The notes beneath the pieces are model-generated. The model was not told the origin of the DNA. It searched no databases and worked only from the letters and a program-made list of their open reading frames with translations. Below are positions 52,978 through 63,879 of a stretch of 64,000 bases of DNA, one piece after another. Source of the stretch: Cynocephalus volans (Eukaryota > Chordata > Mammalia > Dermoptera > Cynocephalidae); NCBI RefSeq assembly GCF_027409185.1, contig NC_084462.1, positions 23,039,577 through 23,103,576 on the forward strand, written 5' to 3'. Positions within the stretch are counted from its first letter, which is position 1; each line of letters opens with the position of its first letter. A program made the translations under genes and the position numbers.

Positions 52978-53939
52978 AAATTTATTCCTAGGTATTTTAT
53001 TTTTTGGCATCTATTGTAAATGGGTTTGCTTTTTTGATTTCTTTTTCTGCTAGTTCATTTTTGGAGTATAAAAACGTTACTTATTTTTGTGTGTTGATTT
53101 CGTATCCTGCAACTGTACTGAAATCATTTTTCAACTCAGAGTTTTTTGGGTTTTTTTGTTTTGTTTTTGTAGAGTATTTAGGCTTTTCTACATATAGGAT
53201 CCTGTCATCTGTAAACTGGGACAGTTTGACTTTGTCTTTTCTAATCTGTGTTCCTTTTATTTCTTTCTCTTGCCTGATTGCCTTGGCTAGTACTTCAAAT
53301 ACTACGTTAAATAGGAGTGGTGAGAGTGGGCCTCCTTGTCTTGTTCATTCAGGATGACATTGGCAGTGGGTTTGTCATATATGGCTTTTATTGTGTTGAG
53401 ATACTTTCCTTAGATACCTAATTTGTTGAGAGTCTTCATCACGAAGGGATACTGGATTTTGTTAAATCCTTTTTCCACATCTATTAAAATTATCATATTT
53501 TTCCCCCTTCATTCTGTTGATATGATGTATCAGATTTACTGATTTGTGTATGTTGAACCATCCTTGCATCCCTGGGTTGAATCCCACTTGATCATGGTGA
53601 ATGATCTTTTTAATGTGTTGTTAGATTCTGTTTACTAATATTTTGCTGAGGATCTTCACATGTGTGTTCAGTAGACACACAAGTACAGACATCCGTCTGT
53701 AGTTTTCTTTTTTGTTGTATGTTTTTCTGGTTTTGGTATGAGGTTAATGTTGGCCTAGTAGAATGAGTTTGGAAATGCTTCCTCCTCTTCAATTTTTTGG
53801 AAGACTTTGAGAAGAATTAGTATCAGTTCTTCTTTAAGTATTAAGTATTTGGCAGTAAAACCATCTGGTTATTTTTTCAATCTAATTCTGGAGGTAAACT
53901 GAATCAAGAACAGTTATTCTAAGTGGTAAAGTGAAGGAC

Positions 53940-54570
53940 AAATAAAAACATTGAACTTTGGCACTAGAAAAGCTAATTCTAAAATTCATATTGAAATTTA
54001 AACATGTGGGAATAAAAAAGAAATATTTGAAAAAGGAGAGTAATGAAATGTGAATTACTCCTGTGAGAATATAAAAAACACGATATTATAATCACTAAAA
54101 TAAAAATATTGGGATTGGTATGTGTATTGACACATCAATAGAGTAGACTTCAAAATCTAGAAGTAGAGATAGGTACATAAGGAGTTTAGTATATGATAAA
54201 GGTGGCATTTTAAATCAGTGGAGAAAAGATGGATTAGTTCATAAACAGTGTTGGAAAAAGGTGAGATATCTGAGGAGAAAAAGATTAAATGTTTACTTCT
54301 CTTTACAATAACAAAAATTCCAGAAGCAGCAAAGATTTATTTAAAAGATAAAGAAATGAAAATACTGGAAGAAAATATGAAAAATGATTTCCTTTTTAAC
54401 TATAGTGTGAAGAAGAGTTTTCTAAACATGTTCTCAAACCAGAAGTCTAAAGAGACTGATCATTTTGACTCCCTGAAATAAGAAGAGCTGCAGGACCAAA
54501 ACTAAGAACAACTTCGAATTATATGCCAAAGAGTTAATTTTTTATCAACTCTTGAATATCTGTAATAAAA
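53940..54570 (+). mobile_element. Old L1 fragment, sense
   Basis: ORF2 C-terminal-type text such as 'atgataaaggtggcatttta aatcagtgg' and 'ctggaagaaaatatgaaa', diverged and broken. Confidence 0.65.
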
Positions 54571-54632
54571 ATATCAATACCCCAATAGTAAAAAATAAAT
54601 GCACACAACATTTCCCCAACATTTTATTCATA

Positions 54633-54978
54633 CAGTCATCCCTGGTATCCACAGGGGATTGATTCCAGATCCCCACTCTTCTACCAAAATCTGTTGCTAT
54701 GATTTTATATAAGGGACTCAAGCATCCACGCATTTTTGGTGTTTGTGGGGGTGGGGAAGGTACTTGCATCTCCATACACTTAAATCATCTCTAGATTGCG
54801 TATAATACCTAATACAATGTAAATAGTTGTTATACTGTGTTATCTAAGGAATAATGACAGGAAGAAAAGGCTGTACATATTTAATACTGATGCAATCATC
54901 TTTTTTTTTGTATGAATATTTTTCATTTGCAGTTCGTTGAATCTGCAGATGCAGAACGTGTGAATAGAGGGCCAACTG
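54633..54978 (+). mobile_element. MER2-type Tigger MITE
   Basis: Starts CAGTCATCCCTGGTATCCAC and ends agggccaactg with TA at the left junction. Its interior holds 'tcatctctagattgcgtata atacctaatacaatg' and 'ggaataatgacaggaagaaa'. More complete than the copy at 46134. Confidence 0.78.
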
Positions 54979-55029
54979 AGCTCTAATTCTTCTGTGTTTT
55001 CATAAAAATTTAGGCAGTTGGAAACCAAA

Positions 55030-55200
55030 TGCAGAAAGATATGTGATCACCTCCCTTGGAGAGCCTTGGACGATTTTTTTTACCCTCTCTGTGCCTCGGT
55101 TTCCATCTTCTGCAAAAGGTTGGTAATGATGTTGTCTCTCATGAGGTTGTGGTGAGTTAACTCTCCAGCACTTGGAAGTGGTCCTGGAAGCTAAGAAGTG
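55030..55200 (+). mobile_element. MIR-like SINE fragment
   Basis: 'ccctctctgtgcctcggttt ccatcttctgcaaaaggttg' is a MIR 3' half. Confidence 0.6.
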
Positions 55201-55204
55201 TTGT

Positions 55205-56185
55205 AAATGTTAATTATTTCCTGTTTTCCAGTCCTTTTATTAATATATCCAGAAGAAATGCAGGGTCTACAGAGACGACTAGGGAGGGAAGCAGCCGGCC
55301 CAACACAACCCCAACACAGCACAATGGCTTTGGCTTACACTTTCAGGAAGTTCACATCACCCTGGGAACTTTTCATGAACTACCTAGGAATAAATAACTC
55401 AAGAATGAGACCGCCATTCCAGGAAGAGGCATTATAACCCAAGTGCCTGGAATAACTGCAGTCGATGTGGATTAAGGGAAGCACTTGCTTTCCAGTCAGA
55501 ACCAGGGAAAGATGGAAATGTCAGAGGTTTTAGAATCTGTTCCTCAGATGGTTGTGGAGAGAAAGAGACTCAAGAAAGCTCTGTTTTCTGACCCTGGGGC
55601 CAGGATTAAGAAGCTAACCCTGAGGAGTTTCATAACAATGCTTAATTAAGGATACCGGTTATTCAGTTCTGTGTTGTCTGCAATCAACAAATACAGGAAT
55701 CCAAAAAACTCACAAGGGTTCAGGTGAAAGATAAAAACTCAAACTGAACCGAACTTCTCACCTCCCATTGTGAGATCTGCTGGATAAGAGTCTGAGGAAA
55801 ACTCCCTCTGGGGAGCTCATTCTACCGCTTGGGCCATGGGGAGAACAAGAGGGCAACAAGGTTGGATCCCTCCTCTACCCCTTTGCTAGAAAGAAGTTTT
55901 CTCAAGCTGGGGGTGGGATTGTTACTGGACTCAGGTCTGTCTGCTCACCCCCTTGAAAAGGAAAGAAAAAAAACCTCAGAAGTCAAATGGTTGGTGTTAG
56001 AAAAGCAGATGTATTTGCTATAGGTGTTGGGAGAAAAAACACCCTTGGAGACTGATATAGAAAAAGAGAAAAAGATTTTTATTTCCAGCAGCTGGGACCG
56101 CACCGGCCAATTCAAGGTGCAGCGCTGAACCATCTTTGTTCTCGGTTTTAAAAGCTGCAAGTGTGGCAACTCGGTCGCATTTGGC
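55205..56185. other. Intergenic, unassigned
   Basis: No gene recognised. The part from about 55995 to 56160 is LTR-like in composition, but I cannot define ends. Confidence 0.4.
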
Positions 56186-56248
56186 CTTCATCATTTAAAA
56201 AAAAATTTTAGACATGCTTAAAGACATAAGGTGATATCTAATTGTGGT

Positions 56249-56626
56249 TGAAAGAGAGTGAGCCGAGACACTGGGTACACTTCAAGATTTATTAAAGGAA
56301 AAGAGTCTGCCGGGCTGTGCTGAAAGTGGGGAACAGCCCGGGGCTGCTCTCAAAATGGGGGACAGCACCAGGTGTGGGGGTGGTAGAGCTTATATAGTGC
56401 ACCAAGGGCTGGCTGATACCGTCAAGGAGGGTCATTATGCTAATGTGGATGGGGTGGAGAATTGCCTGCTTGCAGAAGCAAAAGGGGTTTCTGTTTAAGT
56501 CAGGAGGCTTCTCATAAAGGGAAGGGGGAGGGGTTTGGTGCTGGAGTGGGAGACATGGCTGGTGGCTATTTTGTGCTTATTGTATGCACAATGACACCAG
56601 TCACAGACCATGTCCAAAACCCATCA
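56249..56626 (-). mobile_element. ERV solo LTR with 5-bp TSD
   Basis: A 378-bp block beginning TG (tgaaagagagtgagccgag) and ending CA on the plus strand, flanked on both sides by GTGGT (56244-56248 and 56627-56631). Read on the minus strand it has a TATA-like tatataag, then AATAAA about 100 nt downstream, as in U3-R-U5. Antisense L1 text runs directly from one flank to the other once the block and one GTGGT are removed. Confidence 0.82.
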
Positions 56627-57490
56627 GTGGTTTTGATTTGCATTTCCATAATGAATAATGAAGTTGGCCATCTTTTCAGGTGCTGATTTGCCATCTAAAT
56701 ATCTTCTTTGGTGAAGTGTGTGCTCAAATCTTTGGGCATTTTTAAATTGTGTTATTTTATTCTTACTGTTGAGTTTCTAGATGTATTTATATATTCTGGA
56801 TTAAGTCCTCCAGATATGGGATTTGGAAATATTTTCTCCAAGTCTATGGCTTTTTCTTTTCTTTAAAGTATCTTTCACAGACCAAAAGTTTTCACTTTTG
56901 ATGAAGTTCAATTTATCAAATTTTTCTTTTATGGATCATACTTTTGTTATTGCATGTAAGAACTTATTGGTAATCCAAAGTCACAAAGACTTTCTTGTAT
57001 GTTTTCTTATAAATGTTTTATAATTTTATATTATATCTTTTGGTCTATGCTCCATTTTGAATTAGTTTTCGCATGCTCTGTGTGGTATAGGTCAAAGTGT
57101 ATTTTATGTGCATATGGATGTCCAATTGTTTTGGTATTATTTATTTTAAAAAATATTTTCACCAATGCACCTTTGTCAAAAAACAATTGACCACATCTGT
57201 GGAAGTTTATTTCTAGGCTCTCTTTTCTGTTCCATTGTGTCTATATTTTCACCAATATCACACTTTACTTATTACCCTAGCTTCACAGTAAGTCTTAAAA
57301 CCAGGCAGTAAGAGCCTTCAAACTTTGTTCTTTTTATAAATCATTTAGTCTACTCTGGTTCCTTTGCATTTAGTATAAATTTTGGTATAATCCTGTCAAT
57401 AACTACAAAAAGTTCTTCATGGGCTTTGGATTGTATTGAAGCTATAAATAAATTTGGAAGTAATTCAGGTCTTAAAAATATTGCATCCCA
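56627..57490 (-). mobile_element. Old L1, antisense ORF2 region
   Basis: Antisense ORF2 text: 'gttttgatttgcatttccat', 'gttgagtttctagatgtatt', 'ccattttgaattagttttcg'. A short leading piece lies at about 56190-56248, left of the LTR. No intact ORF. Confidence 0.75.
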
Positions 57491-57494
57491 AGAA

Positions 57495-58159
57495 AGAATA
57501 ATATTTCTAACAAATGGTGCTGGGACAACTGGATATCCACATGCAAGTGAATGAAGTTGGACTCCTACCTCACACCATATATGAAAGTTAACTTAAAATG
57601 AATCAAAGACCTAAATGTAAGAGGTAAAACAATAAAACTCTTAGAATAAAACATAGGAGTAAATCTTCATGACTGGATTTAGCAATGGGTACTTACAAAT
57701 GACTCAAAAGGTACAACCAACAAAAGAAAAGATAGGTAAATTAGACTTAATAAAAATGAAAACTTTTGTACATCAAAGGATACTATCAAGAAAGTGCAAA
57801 GAAAATGAACAGAATGGGAGAAAATATTTGCAAATCATATATCTAATAATGGTATAATATCCAGGATATACAGAGAACTCTTATAAATAAATCAACAATA
57901 AAAAGACAAATAACCCCATTCAAAAATAGAAAAGGATTTGAATAAACATTTTTGCAAAGAAGATATATAAGTGGTCAATAAGCACATGAAAAGATGTTTA
58001 GCATCATTAGTCATGAAGTAAGTGCAAATCAGAACCACAATGAGATCCCTCATATGCTGCTGGTGAGAATGTAAAATGGTGCTGTGGAAAATGGCCTGGA
58101 ATTTCTTCAAAATAATAGAGATAAAGTTTCCATATAATCCAACAATTATAATGTATATA

Positions 58160-58160
<1 letters not shown>
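57495..58160 (+). mobile_element. Old L1, sense ORF2 region
   Basis: Sense ORF2 text: 'acaaatggtgctgggacaac tggatatcc', 'ggagaaaatatttgcaaatc', 'gcaaatcagaaccacaatga gat'. It is head-to-head with the antisense copy and both contain the same ORF2 segment. Confidence 0.78.

Positions 58161-58161
<1 letters not shown>

Positions 58162-58227
<66 letters not shown>
58162..58227 (+). repeat. (TATC)16 microsatellite
   Basis: 66 bp of uninterrupted tetranucleotide repeat immediately after the L1 fragment. Confidence 0.95.
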
Positions 58228-58819
58228 ATATATATAATTCAATCCACTACAGTGGGTATGCATGCACATGCAGGTGCCTTCCAACGTTGGTTTTATATTG
58301 TTCTGTGGTGGTAGGTGATTGCTCAAATATAGTTATTCTGTTCTCCCCACCCCAAGATATTTTGTTCACTCCCTGCCTCCTCACCTTCATTCTGGCTTTG
58401 ACCATGCTACTTGCTTTGATATGTTTAGCAGATATAACACAAGCACAGGCTCAAAAAAGTGCTTGCATGTTTGGGATTATATTCTTGTGCTTCTGCCAGT
58501 AGCATGGAAAGAACTTTCCCAGACTAGCCTGTTCTTCCCAGGCAGAGGATGAGAGACATGTGAAGCTGAACTACTCCAAATGAGCCCAGATTGTATGTGC
58601 TGATCTCCGGCTAACCTCCAGACACATGAGCAAGCCCACTTGAGATCAGCAAAATTACTCAGGCAAGAACACCTTAGAAAAGCCAAACTGAAACTTTCTT
58701 TCAAAAGTGAAACTTTGCACCCTTTGACCAACAACTCCTTATTTCCCACTACCCCTCACCTGTAGTAATAACTATTCTACTCTCCGCTTCTATGAGTTTG
58801 ACTATTTTAGATTGCATAT

Positions 58820-59242
58820 TGTAGTGGAATTATGTTCCCTCAAAACTCCCTGAAGCTTGAATTGCATCCCCCAAGTTTTATGTATTAGAAACTTGGCCCC
58901 CACTGTGACTGTTAAAGAAAATCCTATTAAGGTAACTGAAAGGTGGAGTCTTGAAGAGGTGATTGGATTGTAGGACCGTGCAGAAGTGAATGGATTAAAA
59001 ATGGTGGTCAGGGGTGTGGTTCTGAGGGCTTTAAAAGAAGAGGAGAATCCATCTTTCTCTCTCTCTCTCTGCTCTCTCTGTTTCCACTGTCTTGCAATGT
59101 GAGACCCCTGGGTCACTGTCACCACCACCAGATGGACTTTGGACTTTCCAGCCTCAGAAACTGTAAGCAATAAATTTCATTTTCTTTATAAATTACCCAT
59201 TCTCAGGTATTCTGTTACAGCAACACAAAACAGACTAATACA
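58820..59242 (+). mobile_element. MaLR-like solo LTR, copy 3
   Basis: Same family as 34462 and 43408. TGTAGTGGAATTATGTTCCC to ...gactaataca with gcaataaatttc; I estimate close to 90% similarity to copy 1 by eye. Confidence 0.78.
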
Positions 59243-59399
59243 ATGTCATCTTGCCCCATATCCAAGGTTCAAAATATCAAATAACCATGGGAAAAGAGGG
59301 AACACAGAGAAATGCATGCCAAGAAAAAAACGGTGTCCCTTTGTTACAAAGGACCATTTGCTTGCCACTCAACAGCCAATAATTGAGAGACGAGAGTTG

Positions 59400-60840
59400 C
59401 TGTAAGTAAAGGTAACCCTTTGATAAGGAAGCCAGCAGCCTGGAGAAATGGCAGACTTATGTCTCAAAGACCATTTCTGCCTCTCCCAAGTTTGCCAACG
59501 GGTTTTATAGGGGTCTGTGGTGGAAAGTTGATTCATGGTGACCAAGTGGGGACATGCAGACATGTTTGAGTGTTTCAAATAGTCATCAAGGAACTTCCCA
59601 GGTAGGAACGGACCAGCGTCATACTTCATTCTCCATGGGTTCAGTTCCTGTTATTCTCAAATAAGATCAGAGTTAGTACACTAGTAAAGAGTGGCAATCT
59701 GGGTTAATAATTTTTCTCTAATTATTTGTGTACAATGTGAGAGCAAGAGTCATGAGTTCTGGAAATTAGCTGTAGACTACGTGGTTTGGGTTACAGGAGA
59801 GAACAAGTTTTTAAATTCAAAGGTTTAACGAAATGGAATCACTTTTGTTTGGGCTGTTACAAAGCCCCCACTTTCAAATGTTCATTCAATTTCTATGCAA
59901 TATGAGGCATTGAGTTTATTCTGACTACTTCTAGCTGAACTGGGGTGACAAGGGGATTTGGAATGAAATGTTTTCACTTTTTCCTTAAAATCCTTTCTGG
60001 TCCCGTTTTGGGGAACTGAACTCTATCATAAGTTTAGATCAGAGAGTGAACATTCTTTTAGTCAACCATTCCTATATTCCCACATAAAGACTGTAGCAAC
60101 AGTATATGGTACAGCATGGTAAAATATTAGAATTATTAGTACCTTTTTTCATCAAGACAGTCTTTTTCCTCCAAACCAGGAAGAGTTCCAATCGGTTCTT
60201 CATCAGTTTTCATCCTGCTCTATCACCTGTCTCTTGGATTTTCCTTCTTTTCTTTGTAGTTACACCTCTAGCTGGGTATTGTCTTAATGGAAATTGCCCT
60301 TCCTGTAAAAGGGAGCACCTGGACCAAAATGGGTGCCCTGCCAGGTCTTAGAGGGGGAGACCATTCCACTGCCTGAGTCATACTGGGGTGGGGCTGTAGC
60401 TCCAGCAGATTCCAAATCATCTGGGATGTTTCGGGCAGGAGGTGGTGAAGGCAAAACTGCAGTGGGAATAAGCCCTGGGGCTGGAGCAGCCTTCTGAGGG
60501 CCCTGGGGGTTTGGAGGGCTTAATGTTGCTAGCAAGTTGTGCTCCTCAGCCTCCTTCTCTTCTGGACAACAGCTATCTGGGAGGGGCGCGATAGCTCAAT
60601 AGCTCCTTCTTTTCCCTTTCTCTGGAACATAAGCCACGAGCCTCCCTGGGAGGAGTCTCTCACTTAGTAGAGATCCCAGAAGGATAATGCCTTAGTAAAA
60701 GTACTAAACTAGCCCTACAGTACTTCAAGATCTGCTCAAGCTTTCAAGCCAAGATCACACTCTTCTGGGGGTGACTCACCCTTACAAAGCTTAAAAACAA
60801 GCTTTGAAAGAATCAAGCTGATCTGCAAATTACTTGAACT
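59400..60840 (-). mobile_element. Possible ERV-derived internal sequence
   Basis: Non-L1 sequence between an LTR-rich region and an old L1. A minus-strand open stretch at 60535-60284 (83 codons) is Pro/Ala-rich and contains PPQYDSG, reminiscent of the proline-rich part of retroviral Gag. No protease, polymerase or flanking LTR pair is recognised, so this remains tentative. It is broken and non-functional as seen. Confidence 0.3.
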
Positions 60841-60934
60841 GTTTGCCAGAAAAAAAAAAATCAATGTTTTTGTTTGGTAAAATATACATAACATAAAATT
60901 TACCATTTTAACCATGTTTAAATGTACAATTCAG

Positions 60935-61086
60935 GGCCGAGCCCGTGGCGCACTTGGTAGAGTGCTGCGCTGGCAGCGCGGCGATGCTCCCGCCGCGGGT
61001 TCGGATCCTATATAGGACTGACCGGTGCACTCACTGGCTGAGTGCCGGTCACTAAAAAACGACCAAAAAAAAAAAAAAAAAAAACA
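60935..61086 (+). mobile_element. Young tRNA-derived SINE, partially deleted dimer, perfect 16-bp TSD
   Basis: Same short form as 13015-13142: full unit gggccgagcccgtggcgcac...ggttcggatcc, shortened second unit gaccggtgcactcactggct...gccggtcac, long A-tail. Flanks TAAATGTACAATTCAG at 60919-60934 and 61087-61102 are identical. Confidence 0.9.
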
Positions 61087-61150
61087 TAAATGTACAATTC
61101 AGTGGCATTAAATACATTCACATTGTTGCACAACCATCACCACTGTCTAC

Positions 61151-62332
61151 TTAAATAAACAAAGAGAGGATCTGTAAAAGGGTGATGTATTTTATCAGGA
61201 ATAGAACATTGCAATGGGAATACACGTGCCATAGTAAACTATGTGCATATTCAGGGAGGCAAAGGAAGACAAAGGGCTTTAAAGAAAAAAAAAAAATGAT
61301 GGAGGATTACATAATTGTTTGGTGATAATTATCTTTGGTGGCAAGGATCAAGAAAAAGGATGATGCCAGTCCAACGTTGGGCAGGAAGTTGCTGGGAAAA
61401 TGTCCTCACAGAAGTATTTTTTGTACAAGGTTTTGATGGCCTTTGTGAAAGGTTGTAGTTTTGAGATAGGAGATGCTCAGTTTCCCTGAGTTTGAGTTTC
61501 AGGACACTTCTCTGGGTTTCAAGCCACTTCCTAAGTCTCAGGCCCTTCTTCCAGGCCCTCCTCTAGAGGAGAGTTACTGTTGCTGGTTGGACCTATTTTT
61601 GGCACCAAGGCTCGGGGAAATTGAGACCTTAGGGGGCTGACTTATGCAAATCCAGTGGCTAGGCATGCTCAGTAGAAAGGGGTTACATAACCATGATAAC
61701 TGAACATGCTCACTAAAGTGGAGTTTATGTTCATTAGACAGCATGAGTATGTATATGACAGTGAAACTATAAAAGTTGAATCTCAGCAGAAGGCAGAGTT
61801 GTTCACTTTCCAGGGGCCAACCTGCACTTCACCAACTGAGGTGTGTATGCTTTCTTTTGTATCAAACTTACTTTCAGCAAGCAGCTGCTCACTCTCCTGA
61901 GCCAGCCTGCACTTTGTGCTATACTTTAAGTGTGTATTTCTTACTTTTGTGTTAAAGTTGGTGTGGGCCCTGCTCAGTCTCTAGAGCTAGGCCACACTCT
62001 CTCTGTGAAATCTGTATCTCTTATTTGTCACTTTAATCCTGTTCTCACTTTCTACTGTGACTCTGCCTTTGAATTTTTTCCTGTGGTGGAGTCAAGAACC
62101 TGTTAAGAAGATGGGGTGGGTTGAGGCTGACTACTGGGCCTTCCCACTCCCTCTCCTGTGGCACCAGTTTTACAGAGTCCTTTATGATAGTTCTTGTTAT
62201 CAGGCATACACACATGAGAACTCAAACTCCCCTCTTTCTGATCTTTCCCTGGTTCTATTTTTCAGGTTTTTGTTTAATTTTGTTTTGTTTTTAACACAAG
62301 CAGCTCCATCTTGATTCTGAAAATTTTCATGC
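61151..62332 (+). mobile_element. LTR/ERV-like insertion, family unknown
   Basis: About 1.18 kb absent from the surrounding L1M text. It contains partial internal repetition ('gccaacctgcacttcacc' and 'gccagcctgcactttgtg' with similar flanks) and LTR-like U5 composition around 61650-62060. Ends are imprecise: caccactgtctac before, gccactgtccatg after. Confidence 0.4.
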
Positions 62333-62701
62333 CACTGTCCATGCCGAGAACTTTTTTTCATCTCCCCCAAACCAAAACTCTATACTCATTAAATATTAAC
62401 TCCTCATCCTCCATTCCATCCCCTGGCAACCACCATTCCACTTTCTGTCTCTATAAATTTGACTGCTTTAGGTACTTCATATACGTGGAATTATACAATA
62501 CTTGTCTTTTCTGCCCAGCTTATTTCACTCAGCATAATGTCCTCAAGGTTCATCCATGTTGCAGCATGTGTCAGAATTTCCTTCCTTTTTAAGGCTGAAC
62601 AATATTTCATTGTATGTATATATCACATTTTGTTTATCCATTCATCCATTAGTGGACACCTGGATTGATTCCATCTTTTGGCTGTTGACTGAAATTAGTG
62701 C

Positions 62702-63209
62702 TGTTGAGGCAGAAATAGTTTTGTAAAGTTTACTGGGAGCCAAATGTGAGGATTGACTTGGGAAATACCACCTGACAGAGTCAGAGAAGTGTTCTGAAGT
62801 GTATTACAAACAACAAAGGTTTTATAGACAGAAAGGGCTGAAGAAAGCAGAAAGAAAGAACAGAAGGGGATTGGTCATTTCAAAGTTACTTCCCTTGTAA
62901 GCTGGGCACAGGGAGACAGAACAATAGGAAAATAACTGATTAGTTAACATCAAGTTACTTCGGGCTCTCTCTTATGTAAGTATTAAAGCAGAGGAAACTT
63001 CATTATCATAGGTTTTGAACATTTAAACTGGCCTGTTGGAGGAAATTGGCTATTATCTCTTTCTCCTGACTTCTAGGAAGTTCAGACCATAAACTGAGTG
63101 ACATGGAACTTAGCAAGGGTGACTCCATTTTGACTTTTAGTCTGGTCTTTTGGGGCCTAGTGCAGGACCTTAGTCCAAAACAGTGGCCTCTGATAATTTT
63201 TATTTAACA
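62702..63209 (-). mobile_element. Probable ERV solo LTR
   Basis: 508-bp block interrupting the antisense L1M. On the minus strand it begins TGTTAAATAAAAATTATCAG and ends ...TTTCTGCCTCAACA, the TG...CA form. A clean short TSD is not visible; instead about 20 bp of L1 text is repeated at both edges. Confidence 0.6.
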
Positions 63210-63349
63210 TGGCTATGAAGAATAATGCTGATATGAACACGGGCATACAAATATCTGTTCGAGTCCCAGCTTTCAATTCTTTGGGGTATTTTCTCAAACA
63301 TGGAATTGTTGGAGCATATGGTTCCAATGCTTTTTAAAGAAAGAAAACA

Positions 63350-63665
63350 AACTCTAACATTTTATAATGTAAAATTCATGATGTCTAACATCCAACAACA
63401 AACAATATATATATAATGAAGGAAAATGCAGTCCAAAACCAAGAAAATAATCAGTCAGTAGAAACAGATGTAGAAGGGACAGAAATTATGGAATTAGCAC
63501 ACAATGACTTTAAAACAACTATTATGAATATACTCAAGGATTTAAAAAAAAACATGAACATAGTGAAGGGAAAAACAGAAGGCAATAAAAAGAAATAAGT
63601 GAAACTAGAGATGAAATAAAAACAATATCTGAAAGGATCACTGAGCTTAAGGACTAGCAATAGAA
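63350..63665 (+). mobile_element. Old L1/HAL1-like ORF1-region fragment
   Basis: 'aaaacaactattatgaatat actcaaggattt' and 'gatgaaataaaaacaatatc' match L1 ORF1-type text of old families. A 60-codon Lys/Glu-rich open stretch remains (63416-63598). Confidence 0.6.
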
Positions 63666-63879
63666 ACTACTCCTTGTAGGACTTACAATTTTTTTTGTTT
63701 GTTTGTTTGGAGGCCGGCCAGTATGTCGACATATAATTATTGATCTTGGGTCTCCTTCTTGTAATGAGTTTTTATCTCATAAGCACTGGAAGACTATGGA
63801 AAATTCCTCTTTTCTTTTCCCAGTTTTTCCATATAGCTCTCTAGCTTCTTGTTCCCAGTAGCTTCAGATATCAGTAAAT

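Larger units (their letters stand above)
49965..53875 (-). mobile_element. Second L1, antisense, with three nested insertions
   Basis: Antisense L1 3' UTR at 49965-50202, ORF2 C-terminus from about 50785, and RT-region remnants to about 53875. It is interrupted by an LTR-like element (50203-50753), a dimeric SINE (52133-52300) and a young sense L1 (52440-52977). L1 sequence resumes in register after each, so this L1 is older than all three. ORFs are broken. Confidence 0.82.
60860..63330 (-). mobile_element. Old L1M 3' end, antisense, split by later insertions
   Basis: One antisense L1M 3' region is recoverable in pieces: 60860-60934, 61103-61150, about 62333-62701 and 63210-63330 ('caaccatcaccactgtctac' | 'ccgagaacttttttt...catc'; 'cagcttatttcactcagcat'; 'tggggtattttctcaaacat'). 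It is interrupted by a young SINE (60935-61086), an LTR-like block of about 1.2 kb and a 508-bp LTR. Confidence 0.72.

Noticed and set aside
4892-61086. tRNA-Ile genes among the SINE copies
   Set aside because: A and B boxes are recognisable but stems are mispaired, and copies have A-tails and TSDs, so they are SINEs.
63700-63725. A further SINE fragment (gaggccggccagtatgtcgac)
   Set aside because: Too short and lacks A/B box context; a chance similarity cannot be excluded.
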